Shown: positions 1-6,280, counted from the stretch's first letter. The stretch: 7,812 nucleotides of DNA from Myxococcales bacterium (GCA_003159055.1 PMLH01000149.1:1-7812), one strand, 5' to 3'. The notes: generated by a model from the sequence alone, not told the origin. Numbers and translations are program-made.

Positions 1-267
1 TCCATGCGCGGTAATCATGATGACCGGAACATCCGGGTATTCCGCGGAAAGACGTTTGAGCAGGCCCATGCCATCGAGGCCTGGCATCTTGAGATCCGTG
101 ATGACGGTGTTGACTCCCCGGCGCATGCCGACGAGCGCCTCGTCCCCGTTGGCGGCCGTGACCACGTCGTAGCCGTCGCGCCTCAAGATGGCCTCGAGCA
201 CGCGACGGATGTTGATCTCGTCGTCTGCAATCAGGACGCGCTTGATGTCGGGATCGCCAGTGGCCAC
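1..267 (-). CDS. Response regulator, NtrC-like receiver domain (partial, C-terminal part beyond window)
   Basis: The minus strand reads without a stop from the upstream region to base 1 and encodes 89 residues of a CheY-like receiver domain if the GTG at 267 is used. The sequence shows the acidic pocket (ADDE, residues 14-17), the phospho-acceptor Asp58 in VITDLKMPGLDG, and the switch Thr86 in VIMITAHG, where the window ends. ITAHG at this point is typical of receivers of the NtrC/sigma54-activator group, but the AAA+ and DNA-binding domains, if any, lie outside, so the output is unknown. A second in-frame GTG at 303 would add 12 residues. Neither start has a well-spaced ribosome-binding site. 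It is divergent from proA, 53-89 bp away. In the family, a partner histidine kinase phosphorylates the Asp. The partner is not visible here. Confidence 0.88.
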   Translation of the reverse strand, partial: MATGDPDIKRVLIADDEINIRRVLEAILRRDGYDVVTAANGDEALVGMRRGVNTVITDLKMPGLDGMGLLKRLSAEYPDVPVIMITAHG

Positions 268-320
268 GGCCCTGACGTTAGCCGATTTCTCGCGCGGTAG
301 CACATCCCTTGCAACCAGCA

Positions 321-349
321 CTGCGAACCGGCCCGGCAAGGAGTACAAT
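321..349 (+). promoter_or_regulatory. Candidate proA promoter with -10 box 7 nt before the start codon
   Basis: TACAAT at 344-349 matches the sigma70 -10 consensus at five of six positions. A weak -35 (CTGCGA, 321-326) lies 17 bp upstream. Only 7 nt separate the -10 from the proA ATG at 357, so transcription would begin at or within a base or two of the start codon. AAGGAG at 338-343 overlaps this box and is 13 nt from the ATG, which is long for a Shine-Dalgarno site. If the promoter is real, the AAGGAG is not transcribed. Confidence 0.4.
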
Positions 350-356
350 TCGCGCC

Positions 357-1664
357 ATGGATCTTCGCGAAACTCTTCAACTAGCACGCGGCGCGGCGCG
401 GCGGCTGGCGCTGCTCTCCGGTCCCGAGCGAAGCGCACTTCTGGCGGATTTTGCCGCCGCCCTGTCCCGGCCCGACGTCGTCGAGACCGTGCTTGCTGCC
501 AACGCCAAAGACATGGCTTTTGCTCGCGAGGAAGAGAAGGCCGGCCGCCTGGGCTCGGCCCTGGTCAAGCGGCTCTCACTCGACGGCAAGAAGCTCGCGA
601 CCACGGTGGACGGGATTTTGCAGCTTGCGCGCATGCCCGAACTGGTTGGTCGCACGCTCACCCATCGCATCTTGGACCACGGGCTCATCCTCAAGCGGGT
701 GAGCACCCCGCTGGGCGTGCTGGGCGTGGTCTTCGAGGCGCGCCCCGACGCCCTGGTGCAAATCACCAGCCTCGCCTGGAAGAGCGGCAATGCGGTGGCG
801 CTCAAGGGCGGACGCGAAGCCGCCCACAGCAATCGCGCCCTCTGCGCCGTCGCGCACGAGGTGCTGTCCAAGCACGACATCGACACGCGCGCCATGGTGC
901 TTCTGGAAGACCGTTCCGAGGTGGACAGTCTGCTCGGCATGGACGACTTGGTCGAGCTGATGATCGCGCGCGGATCGTCGGAATTCATCCGCTACGTGCG
1001 CGGCCACACGCGCATTCCGGTGATGGCCCATGCCGACGGTATTTGCCACGTCTATCTACACACATCGGCGGATCCGGACATGGCCGCCAAGGTGGCGGTG
1101 GACGCCAAGTGCACCTACCCGGCCGCCTGCAATGCGGTGGAAACGCTGCTGTGGGATCCCGGCGCGGGCGCGGCGCTCGATGCCTGCGTGAAGGCGCTGT
1201 CCGAACAGATGGTCGAATTGCGGGGCTGTGCCGAGACGCTGAAGCGGCACCCCCAATTGAAGCCGGCCACCGATGCCGATTGGGACACTGAATACGGTGC
1301 GCTGATTCTGTCCATCCGCCAGGTACCCGAGTTGGGCGAGGCCTTGGCTCACATCGGACGTCATGGCTCGCGCCATACCGACGCCATTGTGGCCCAGGAC
1401 GCCGAGGCGGCCGCGCGCTTTCTCGGCGAGGTCGATTCCGCGTGTGTGTTCCACAATGCAAGCACGCGCTTTTCGGACGGCTATCGCTTTGGTCTCGGCG
1501 CAGAGGTCGGCATCAGCACCGACAAATTGCACGCCCGCGGTCCGGTTGGCGTCGAGGGGTTGCTGACGTATCGCTGGCTACTTTACGGCCATGGCCAAAG
1601 CACGACCGACTACAGTCCCGATGGGCGGCACTACATTCACAAAGACCTCCCCGTCGATCCTTAG
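357..1664 (+). CDS. proA: Gamma-glutamyl phosphate reductase (glutamate-5-semialdehyde dehydrogenase), P5CS-like type
   Basis: This cytoplasmic enzyme reduces gamma-glutamyl phosphate with NADPH to glutamate-5-semialdehyde, the second step of proline synthesis after ProB. The product is 435 residues, slightly longer than the usual 415-430. Visible landmarks are FEARPDALVQI (126-136), KSGNAVALKGG (142-152), the catalytic Cys258 in PAACNAVETLL, and the C-terminal block FHNASTRFSDG through LHARGPVGVEG (365-401). HADGICHVY (225-233), PAACNAVE and the tail ending YIHKDLP (426-432) resemble the reductase half of plant and animal P5C synthase more than E. coli ProA. I see no fused kinase domain: the protein starts directly with the reductase. 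An in-frame TTG at 309 would add 16 residues, but ATG 357 matches the normal family start. proB is not in the window. The stop TAG overlaps the stop of the convergent sctV. Confidence 0.97.
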   Translation: MDLRETLQLARGAARRLALLSGPERSALLADFAAALSRPDVVETVLAANAKDMAFAREEEKAGRLGSALVKRLSLDGKKLATTVDGILQLARMPELVGRTLTHRILDHGLILKRVSTPLGVLGVVFEARPDALVQITSLAWKSGNAVALKGGREAAHSNRALCAVAHEVLSKHDIDTRAMVLLEDRSEVDSLLGMDDLVELMIARGSSEFIRYVRGHTRIPVMAHADGICHVYLHTSADPDMAAKVAVDAKCTYPAACNAVETLLWDPGAGAALDACVKALSEQMVELRGCAETLKRHPQLKPATDADWDTEYGALILSIRQVPELGEALAHIGRHGSRHTDAIVAQDAEAAARFLGEVDSACVFHNASTRFSDGYRFGLGAEVGISTDKLHARGPVGVEGLLTYRWLLYGHGQSTTDYSPDGRHYIHKDLPVDP

Positions 1665-3619
1665 CCAACCGGAACCGGCTCGTCCGCAACCTCGACCGTG
1701 ATCCGTCCCAGGGTCTCGAGCTTCGCCTCGGGCAATAGCTCCTGGTAGGCCAGCACGGCGATGTCTGGGTGCTGGTTTTCGATGAGACCGCGCAGGTGGC
1801 GGCGAACGTCGGCTGCCGTCACGATGACCGGCCCCTTCGTCCCGGCCACCGCGCGCGCTACCGCCTGGACGATGTCGCGGCCGAGATCTGGCTCGAGCGC
1901 GAGAAACGACCCGGAATCACGTTTCTGAATCGACTCGCGCAGCGTCTCTTCGATGGTCGCATCGACGAGAAAAACCGGCACACTTCCATCCGGTCCGGCG
2001 AACCTCGAGGTCATGTGGCGTTGCAGACAGGCTCGGACGCTGTCCGCCAACTCGGCTGCACTGCCATGTAGCGGGGCGCGTTTCGCCAGCGACTCAAGCA
2101 CTTGCGCGAGGTAGCGCAGCGAAACGCCCTCTTTGGCCAGGCACTGCAGAATCTCGGCAAGCAACACGCAGGTCACCACTTTCGGCACAACCTCGCGAAC
2201 CAGACTGGGATGTGTCCGCGCCAGGCGGTCGAGCAGCGCCTGGGTTTCGTCGATCCCGACCAAGGCGTGGCCATGGCGCCGCATGACCTGCAGGAAATGC
2301 TCGACGATGGCGTCTTCGGGTTTGCTATTTTCGGTCAGTTGCCCGGTTGCGACGACCGCCTCATGCAATCGAATTGCGTAGGCGCCGGGCGGCAGAGGGT
2401 TCATTTCGGACATTCGCACCGCGGGCAGGGTGATGCCGGTCTCGTCGAAAAGGCGCCGCCGCAATAGCGGAAGCAATTGTCCGCCGAGCCGGGTCTTCAA
2501 TTCTTCGGACGTGGCAGGGGAAAGGTCAAGCGCGATGGGCACCAGCAACGCCGAGCCGGGTCCGACGTGCGAGGGCTTCCAATGGGCGGCCTCGGTGGTC
2601 TTTCTGTCACGTCGAATGACCTTGTATGCGACAAGGCCGAGGCCGCTTGCCAATAGCAAGAAGGGAACTGCCGGGAGGCCGGGAACCAATGCCAATACCG
2701 CCAGCAGCGCCGCCGAGAAGCCGAGTGCCTTGGGCTGCGCCAGCACCTGCTCGGCGATTTCACTGCCAAGGTGCGCCCCTTCGTTGTCGGAGGAAACGCG
2801 CGTAACTACAATGCCCGCGGCGGTCGAAATCACCAGGGCCGGGATTTGTGCCACCAATCCTTCGCCAATGGTCAAGAGCGTATAGGTGCGGACAGCGCTG
2901 CCCACGTCCAGGCCACGTTGGAAAAGGCCGATGACAAGGCCGCCGATTATGTTCGTGAGCAAGATTACGATGCCAGCGATGGCATCGCCTTTCACGAATT
3001 TCATTGCGCCATCCATCGAACCGAAAAATTGCGATTCCCGCACCAGCAAGGTGCGGCGCTTGTGCGCTTCTTGCGGGTCGATGTAACCGGCTCGCAACTC
3101 GGCATCAATCGCCATTTGCTTGCCTGGCAGGGCGTCGAGTGTGAAACGCGCACCGACCTCCGCCACCCGTTCGGCGCCTCTGGCCACCACGATGAACTGG
3201 ACTGCGGTCAGAATAAGGAACACGACAATGCCAACGACGAGGTTGCTTGCAACGACGTAACTGCCGAAGGCATGGATGACCTGCCCTGCGTTTGCCTTCA
3301 GCAGGATCAGACGTGTTGCTGAAACCTCGATGGCAAGGCGAAATAGGGTGCTGAGCAGAAGCAAGCTGGGAAAGGTGGCGATCCTTAGCGCGTCGCCAAC
3401 GTAGATCGCGATGAGGAGCATGGTGACCGCGATTGCGATATTTAGGGAAATCAGAAGATCCAGCAGCAACGCGGGAAGCGGTACGATCATCATTCCCACA
3501 CTGACCGCAACGAGTGTTGTCACCGCCAAACCAGAATACCGGGACAATCGGTCAGGCGGACTGGAAGAGCCCAACCAATGAGATACCCAACCAACCTTCG
3601 GCAGCACTCGCTTGCTCAT
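1661..3619 (-). CDS. sctV: Type III secretion export gate protein (SctV; FHIPEP family, FlhA homologue)
   Basis: This inner-membrane protein of 652 residues forms the nonameric export gate of type III secretion or flagellar systems. Residues about 30-335 hold several hydrophobic membrane segments. The FHIPEP region includes FRLAIEVSATRLILL (93-107), RGAERVAEVGARFTLDALPG (147-166) and MKFVKGDAIAG (206-216). A short linker leads to a cytoplasmic domain from about 355, with a switch-like GIDETQALLD (455-464) and HPSLVREVVPK (470-480). I favour SctV over FlhA because of RESQFFGSMDGAMKFVKGD, VLAQPKALG and PPGAYAIRLHE, which fit the secretion branch; flagellar members typically have EADFYGAMDGASKF. 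Unusual points are IEVS (97-100) where the family usually has LNVS, and TIGEG (250-254) with Glu253 in place of a near-invariant Asp. The length is slightly below the usual roughly 690. The ATG at 3619 is the only Met before residue 43 and lacks a clear ribosome-binding site. No other secretion gene lies in the window. Confidence 0.9.
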   Translation of the reverse strand: MSKRVLPKVGWVSHWLGSSSPPDRLSRYSGLAVTTLVAVSVGMMIVPLPALLLDLLISLNIAIAVTMLLIAIYVGDALRIATFPSLLLLSTLFRLAIEVSATRLILLKANAGQVIHAFGSYVVASNLVVGIVVFLILTAVQFIVVARGAERVAEVGARFTLDALPGKQMAIDAELRAGYIDPQEAHKRRTLLVRESQFFGSMDGAMKFVKGDAIAGIVILLTNIIGGLVIGLFQRGLDVGSAVRTYTLLTIGEGLVAQIPALVISTAAGIVVTRVSSDNEGAHLGSEIAEQVLAQPKALGFSAALLAVLALVPGLPAVPFLLLASGLGLVAYKVIRRDRKTTEAAHWKPSHVGPGSALLVPIALDLSPATSEELKTRLGGQLLPLLRRRLFDETGITLPAVRMSEMNPLPPGAYAIRLHEAVVATGQLTENSKPEDAIVEHFLQVMRRHGHALVGIDETQALLDRLARTHPSLVREVVPKVVTCVLLAEILQCLAKEGVSLRYLAQVLESLAKRAPLHGSAAELADSVRACLQRHMTSRFAGPDGSVPVFLVDATIEETLRESIQKRDSGSFLALEPDLGRDIVQAVARAVAGTKGPVIVTAADVRRHLRGLIENQHPDIAVLAYQELLPEAKLETLGRITVEVADEPVPVG

Positions 3620-3627
3620 GACGCACG

Positions 3628-3656
3628 ATGATTTCCAGAGAACGCGATTGGGTCAA
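3628..3656 (-). promoter_or_regulatory. Candidate sctV promoter, -10 box 8 nt before the start codon
   Basis: Read on the minus strand, TTGACC (3656-3651, five of six to the -35 consensus) is followed after exactly 17 bp by AATCAT (3633-3628, four of six to the -10 consensus). Only 8 nt remain to the sctV ATG at 3619, so the message would be leaderless or carry one or two leader bases. This fits the lack of a Shine-Dalgarno sequence. It is a pattern match only. Confidence 0.42.
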
Positions 3657-3735
3657 GCATATTTCGAAGTTGCCCCGCGCACCGCGTCCCCTTCCGCAAT
3701 TGTCTTTGCTTATCTGTTCGCATGTTAGGCGGCAA

Positions 3736-3758
3736 GACTGCCAACTGCGACTGCCAAC
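3736..3758 (+). repeat. Direct repeat GACTGCCAAC x2 in the divergent promoter region
   Basis: GACTGCCAAC occurs at 3736-3745 and again at 3749-3758, a 13-bp period. The first copy overlaps a small inverted repeat, GGCA-AGAC-TGCC (3731-3742). It sits midway between the divergent sctV and zinc-motif genes, in the 3620-3843 gap. That gap is less GC-rich than the flanking genes and otherwise shows no coding sequence I can support. The repeat could be a protein-binding site or chance. Confidence 0.35.
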
Positions 3759-3843
3759 CGGAACTGAATTGGCCAGAAAAAGCCCCTTTACTTTTGCTCC
3801 ACAACAAGGCAACACTCACCCGCAATTCCACAGAGAAAGTCAA

Positions 3844-4188
3844 ATGGAAACAAACATTCGTTCACTGGTTGAAGGGTTCGTTAGTCAGATTGTGGCGGCC
3901 GTCGAAGCTGACAGCGTTCGCCGTGTTCAACAGGCCGTGGTCGCCACCTTTGCTGGTGGTGTCGCGGACGTCGCTCGCCGTCCGGGCGGTTCTGCGCGTG
4001 TGGTCGCCGCCGCAGCGGCCTCTGCCCCGGTTCGCCGCCGCCCGAAGCAGTTCTGCCCGGTGCCCAATTGCACGGGCGTTGCCGCTCCGGTGTTCGGCAT
4101 GGTTTGCGCCAAGCACAAGGATTTGCCGAAGGCGAAGATCAAGGAATACCGTGCGCAGCGTCGCGCGGCCAAGTCGGGCAAGAAGTAG
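3844..4188 (+). CDS. Small basic protein with a C-x4-C-x11-C-x2-H zinc-like motif, function unknown
   Basis: A 114-residue protein with three parts. Residues 1-40 look helical and amphipathic (SLVEGFVSQIVAAVEADSV), possibly for dimerisation. Residues 41-68 are an Ala/Arg-rich, low-complexity linker. Residues 69-114 begin with CPVPNC and contain Cys71, Cys76, Cys88 and His91, a plausible single zinc site, followed by a very basic tail (KAKIKEYRAQRRAAKSGKK). The block CPVPxC...AAPVFGMVCAKHKD...KAKIKxYRxxRR is one I recall from conserved unnamed proteins of myxobacteria and relatives. The basic tail suggests nucleic-acid or ribosome contact, which is inference. ATG 3844 is chosen because the helix starts there and GAGAAAG (3833-3839) lies just upstream. 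The same frame is open back to 3628, but that extension does not look like protein. It is divergent from sctV and 176 bp ahead of hisD. Confidence 0.78.
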   Translation: METNIRSLVEGFVSQIVAAVEADSVRRVQQAVVATFAGGVADVARRPGGSARVVAAAAASAPVRRRPKQFCPVPNCTGVAAPVFGMVCAKHKDLPKAKIKEYRAQRRAAKSGKK

Positions 4189-4199
4189 GGGCGTTGACA

Positions 4200-4222
4200 T
4201 GGAAACCCTCGAAGGGTTTCCA
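4200..4222 (+). terminator. Perfect 10-bp hairpin after the zinc-motif gene; possible terminator
   Basis: GGAAACCCT (4201-4209) and AGGGTTTCC (4213-4221) pair perfectly around a CGA loop, extended by T4200-A4222. It starts 12 bp after the stop of the zinc-motif gene. No T-tract follows (AAACCTTCC), so intrinsic termination is uncertain. It may instead be the first element of a structured leader ahead of hisD. Confidence 0.4.
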
Positions 4223-4242
4223 AACCTTCCCGCGATGGTTCG

Positions 4243-4312
4243 GGCCGAGCAAAGCTCGGCCGCTTCCCACGCGGCCGCTCTCCTGCTGCGTGGTTGTGAC
4301 CTGCGCGGCAGG
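4243..4312 (+). promoter_or_regulatory. Inverted-repeat cluster with competing pairings upstream of hisD
   Basis: Three pairings are possible. GGCCGAGC (4243-4250) pairs with GCTCGGCC (4254-4261) around AAA. CGGCCGC (4257-4263) pairs with GCGGCCG (4271-4277) around a 7-nt loop; it shares 4257-4261 with the first, so the two exclude each other. CCTGCTGCG (4282-4290) pairs with CGCGGCAGG (4304-4312) with one G-T wobble. Mutually exclusive stems before a histidine gene are what an attenuator would look like, but there is no run of His codons and no T-tract. In GC-rich DNA some of this may be chance. Confidence 0.33.
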
Positions 4313-4340
4313 AGATCCGACGAGGCCACTGGCGCGTCCA

Positions 4341-4360
4341 GCAAACTGACGGTAGTTTGC
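4341..4360 (+). promoter_or_regulatory. 7-bp inverted repeat ending 4 nt before the hisD start
   Basis: GCAAACT (4341-4347) and AGTTTGC (4354-4360) form a perfect inverted repeat with a 6-nt centre, ending 4 nt before the hisD ATG. It could be an operator. If transcribed, it would be a hairpin covering the place where a ribosome-binding site should be. TAGTTT (4353-4358), a weak TANNNT -10 box 6 nt before the ATG, overlaps its right arm. No Shine-Dalgarno sequence is visible for hisD. Confidence 0.38.
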
Positions 4361-4364
4361 TCGC

Positions 4365-5645
4365 ATGTTGCGCACGATTGTTCAGGGTGAGCCTGATTTC
4401 GAAACCCAACTGAAATCGCTTGCCGACCGGGCCGGCGTTTTGCCGGAGGCCGTCGAAACTGCGGCCCGCGCGATTGTGGCTGAGGTTCGCCGGAATGGCG
4501 ACACCGCCCTGCGCGAGTTGACCCGCAAGTTCGAAAAGCGAGAGCTCCTCAGCATCGAGCTTTCCGCAGGAGAGTGGACGGACGTTGCCGCACGTGTGCC
4601 TGCGGATGTCCGTGCTGCTCTTGCCGAGGCGGCGGCCCGCATCCGCGCCTACCACGAGCTTGAGCGCTACCATTCCTTCGAGCGCATTGAGGAAGGCATT
4701 CGCCTTTCCTGTCGCTATTCGCCGCTGGATCGAGTGGGCATCTATGTTCCGGGCGGAACCGCGCTTTATCCGTCGACCGTGCTGATGACTGCGGTGCCGG
4801 CCAAGGTCGCGGGCGTGCGCGAGGTGTTCATGACCACGCCCGGGCCTTCGCCTGAGACGCTGGCGGCCGCCCAAGTGGCCGGGGTTGACCGGGTCTTCTT
4901 GCTTGGCGGGGCGCAAGCCGTGGCAGCGCTCGCCTATGGCACCGAGAGCGTTCCCCGCGTTGACAAGATCGTGGGTCCCGGAAACGCCTACGTGGCCGCC
5001 GCCAAGCGATTGGTTTTCGGCGACGTCGGTATCGAGATGATTGCCGGCCCGACGGAAGTCGTGATTGCCGCCGACGCAAGTGCCAACCCGGCGTGGGTTG
5101 CCGCGGACTTGCTGGCCCAGGCCGAACACGACGCGTTTGCAGTTCCAATCTTGGTCGCGGTTGGCCGCGAGGTCGCCCTGCGCGTCGACAAGGAGGTGGA
5201 GCGGCAATTGGCCGAGCTTCCTCGCAAGGCGATCGCGAGCAAGGCGATCGCGAACCAAGGCGTCGCGATTGTGGTCGACAGCGCCGAGGCGGCCATCGCG
5301 CTCGTCAATCGTCTCGCTCCCGAGCACGCTGGCATCGCGCTGGCCGACGCGCCCGGGTGGGCGGCCAAGGTCACGGCGGCTGGTGCCGTGTTCGTCGGCG
5401 ACTGTGCTTGCGAGGCGCTCGGCGACTATTTCGCCGGACCAAGCCACGTACTTCCGACCGGCGGCAGCGCACGCTTTTCGTCCCCGCTCGGCGTGGGAGA
5501 TTTCCTCAAGCGCACGTCCTTCATTCAATATAATCTCGCGGGGCTTTCCCGCCAAGCCGACGCCATCGTGCGCCTCGCCGAGCTCGAGGGTCTGTCGGGT
5601 CACGCGCGGTCTGTATTGCAAAGGGCCAATCGAAAGAACGCCTGA
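4365..5645 (+). CDS. hisD: Histidinol dehydrogenase
   Basis: This zinc enzyme oxidises L-histidinol to L-histidine in two NAD-dependent steps, the end of histidine synthesis, as a cytoplasmic homodimer. The product is 426 residues, the normal length. Visible are the region PLDRVGIYVPGGTALYPST (120-138), GPGNAYVAAAK (204-214) and AGPTEV (227-232). The expected zinc ligands are Gln252 and His255 (AQAEHD), Asp354 (GDYFAGPSH) and His413 (GLSGHA). The catalytic pair is Glu320-His321 (APEHAG). All key residues are present, so it should be active. Residues 288-297 are a doubled KAIA(S/N) unit encoded by a 15-bp tandem repeat. No other his gene is nearby, so it is not in a his operon here. ATG 4365 gives the family start but has no Shine-Dalgarno site. 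The stop is 61 bp before rplU. Confidence 0.97.
   Translation: MLRTIVQGEPDFETQLKSLADRAGVLPEAVETAARAIVAEVRRNGDTALRELTRKFEKRELLSIELSAGEWTDVAARVPADVRAALAEAAARIRAYHELERYHSFERIEEGIRLSCRYSPLDRVGIYVPGGTALYPSTVLMTAVPAKVAGVREVFMTTPGPSPETLAAAQVAGVDRVFLLGGAQAVAALAYGTESVPRVDKIVGPGNAYVAAAKRLVFGDVGIEMIAGPTEVVIAADASANPAWVAADLLAQAEHDAFAVPILVAVGREVALRVDKEVERQLAELPRKAIASKAIANQGVAIVVDSAEAAIALVNRLAPEHAGIALADAPGWAAKVTAAGAVFVGDCACEALGDYFAGPSHVLPTGGSARFSSPLGVGDFLKRTSFIQYNLAGLSRQADAIVRLAELEGLSGHARSVLQRANRKNA
5226..5255 (+). repeat. 15-bp in-frame tandem repeat inside hisD
   Basis: Two adjacent 15-bp units, 5226-5240 and 5241-5255, differ only in the last codon (AGC versus AAC) and encode KAIAS then KAIAN. Each contains the palindrome GCGATCGC. 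E. coli HisD has about the same length here, so the repeat replaces rather than adds residues. It probably lies in a variable surface helix. Confidence 0.7.
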
Positions 5646-5652
5646 AACGCAC

Positions 5653-5680
5653 TTGACACCGCCGTAATCTCCTCTAAATT
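5653..5680 (+). promoter_or_regulatory. Sigma70-type promoter of the rplU-rpmA-obgE operon
   Basis: A perfect -35 TTGACA (5653-5658) is followed after 16 bp by TAAATT (5675-5680, four of six to the -10 consensus), inside the 61-bp gap after hisD. The predicted transcript starts near 5687 and has a leader of only about 20 nt carrying GGAG (5695-5698), 8 nt before the rplU ATG. There is no room for a long autoregulatory L21 leader. Confidence 0.65.
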
Positions 5681-5706
5681 ACGCGCCTCGCTCTGGAGCC
5701 CAACCC

Positions 5707-6024
5707 ATGTACGCCGTAATTCAAACCGGAGGAAAGCAATATCGCGTCGCTGAGGGAGAAACTCTGCGCGTCGAGAAGCTTCCTGCATCCCCGGGAGACA
5801 AGCTTTCTTTCTCGCCTTTGCTGTTCGCCGACGACGGTGGAAACGTGCAAATCGGCAAGCCCAACGTGTCCGGCATCAAGGTTGAAGCCGAAGTCATGGG
5901 GCAGGGCCTCGGCGACAAAATCGTGATTTTCAAGTACAAGCGGCGCAAGTCGTACCGGCGCAAGACGGGACATCGTCAGCCGTTCACCGCCCTCAAGATC
6001 GTCTCGATCAAGGCAGGAGCGTAG
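5707..6024 (+). CDS. rplU: 50S ribosomal protein L21
   Basis: L21 binds 23S rRNA and helps build the large ribosomal subunit. The 105-residue product has the normal length. It begins with the family start [14 protein letters not shown] and carries the basic rRNA-binding block [20 protein letters not shown] (75-94), the strongest identifier. A GGAG site lies 8 nt upstream of the ATG. It is the first gene of the rplU-rpmA-obgE cluster, a widespread order, with its own promoter in the hisD-rplU gap. Its stop is 4 bp from the rpmA start, so the two are probably translated together. Confidence 0.98.
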   Translation: MYAVIQTGGKQYRVAEGETLRVEKLPASPGDKLSFSPLLFADDGGNVQIGKPNVSGIKVEAEVMGQGLGDKIVIFKYKRRKSYRRKTGHRQPFTALKIVSIKAGA

Positions 6025-6028
6025 AGCC

Positions 6029-6280
6029 ATGGCACACAAGAAAGGCCAAGGCAGCTCGCGCAACGGTCGCGATTCGCAGGCGCAACGCCGCGGTGTGAAG
6101 CGCTTTGCCGGCGAACAAGTTCTGGCCGGGAACATCCTGGTTCGCCAGGTCGGCACCTTGTTCCACCCCGGCGCGAACGTCGGCATCGGCCGTGACTTCA
6201 CCCTCTTTGCCCTGAAGACGGGTAAGGTGAAGTACAGCCAGTGCGGATCGCGCAAGCTGGTCAGCATCGAAGCGGCCTAG
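6029..6280 (+). CDS. rpmA: 50S ribosomal protein L27
   Basis: L27 is an 83-residue protein whose N-terminal tail reaches toward the peptidyl-transferase centre of the ribosome. The sequence starts [16 protein letters not shown] with no extra N-terminal leader, so it is not the Firmicutes form that needs protease trimming. It continues with GVKRFAGE (22-29) and [10 protein letters not shown] (31-40). Gln7 stands where GGG is usual. AGGAG (6015-6019), inside the end of rplU, is spaced 9 nt from the ATG. The 42-bp gap to obgE holds only a weak CCGGC/GCCGG inverted repeat (6290-6306). Confidence 0.98.
   Translation: MAHKKGQGSSRNGRDSQAQRRGVKRFAGEQVLAGNILVRQVGTLFHPGANVGIGRDFTLFALKTGKVKYSQCGSRKLVSIEAA

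Noticed and set aside
188..1291. A 367-codon plus-strand frame overlapping proA
   Set aside because: Arg/Gly-rich translation typical of a wrong frame. proA is certain in the neighbouring frame.
1661..3619. Calling the export gate flhA (flagellar)
   Set aside because: Motifs such as RESQFFGSMDGAMKFVKGD and GAYAIRLHE fit SctV better, and no flagellar genes are present. FlhA is not fully excluded without a tree.
4199..4390. A classical histidine leader peptide before hisD
   Set aside because: The 63-codon frame has only three scattered His codons and no His run. It is kept only as a speculative leader ORF.
3927..5621. A 564-codon minus-strand open frame across hisD
   Set aside because: It is a shadow of hisD and the zinc-motif gene, whose motifs and catalytic residues are intact on the plus strand. 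Its own translation has no recognisable domain.
5646..5706. An L21-type ribosomal leader RNA before rplU
   Set aside because: The predicted transcript leaves only about 20 nt before the start codon, too short for such a structure.
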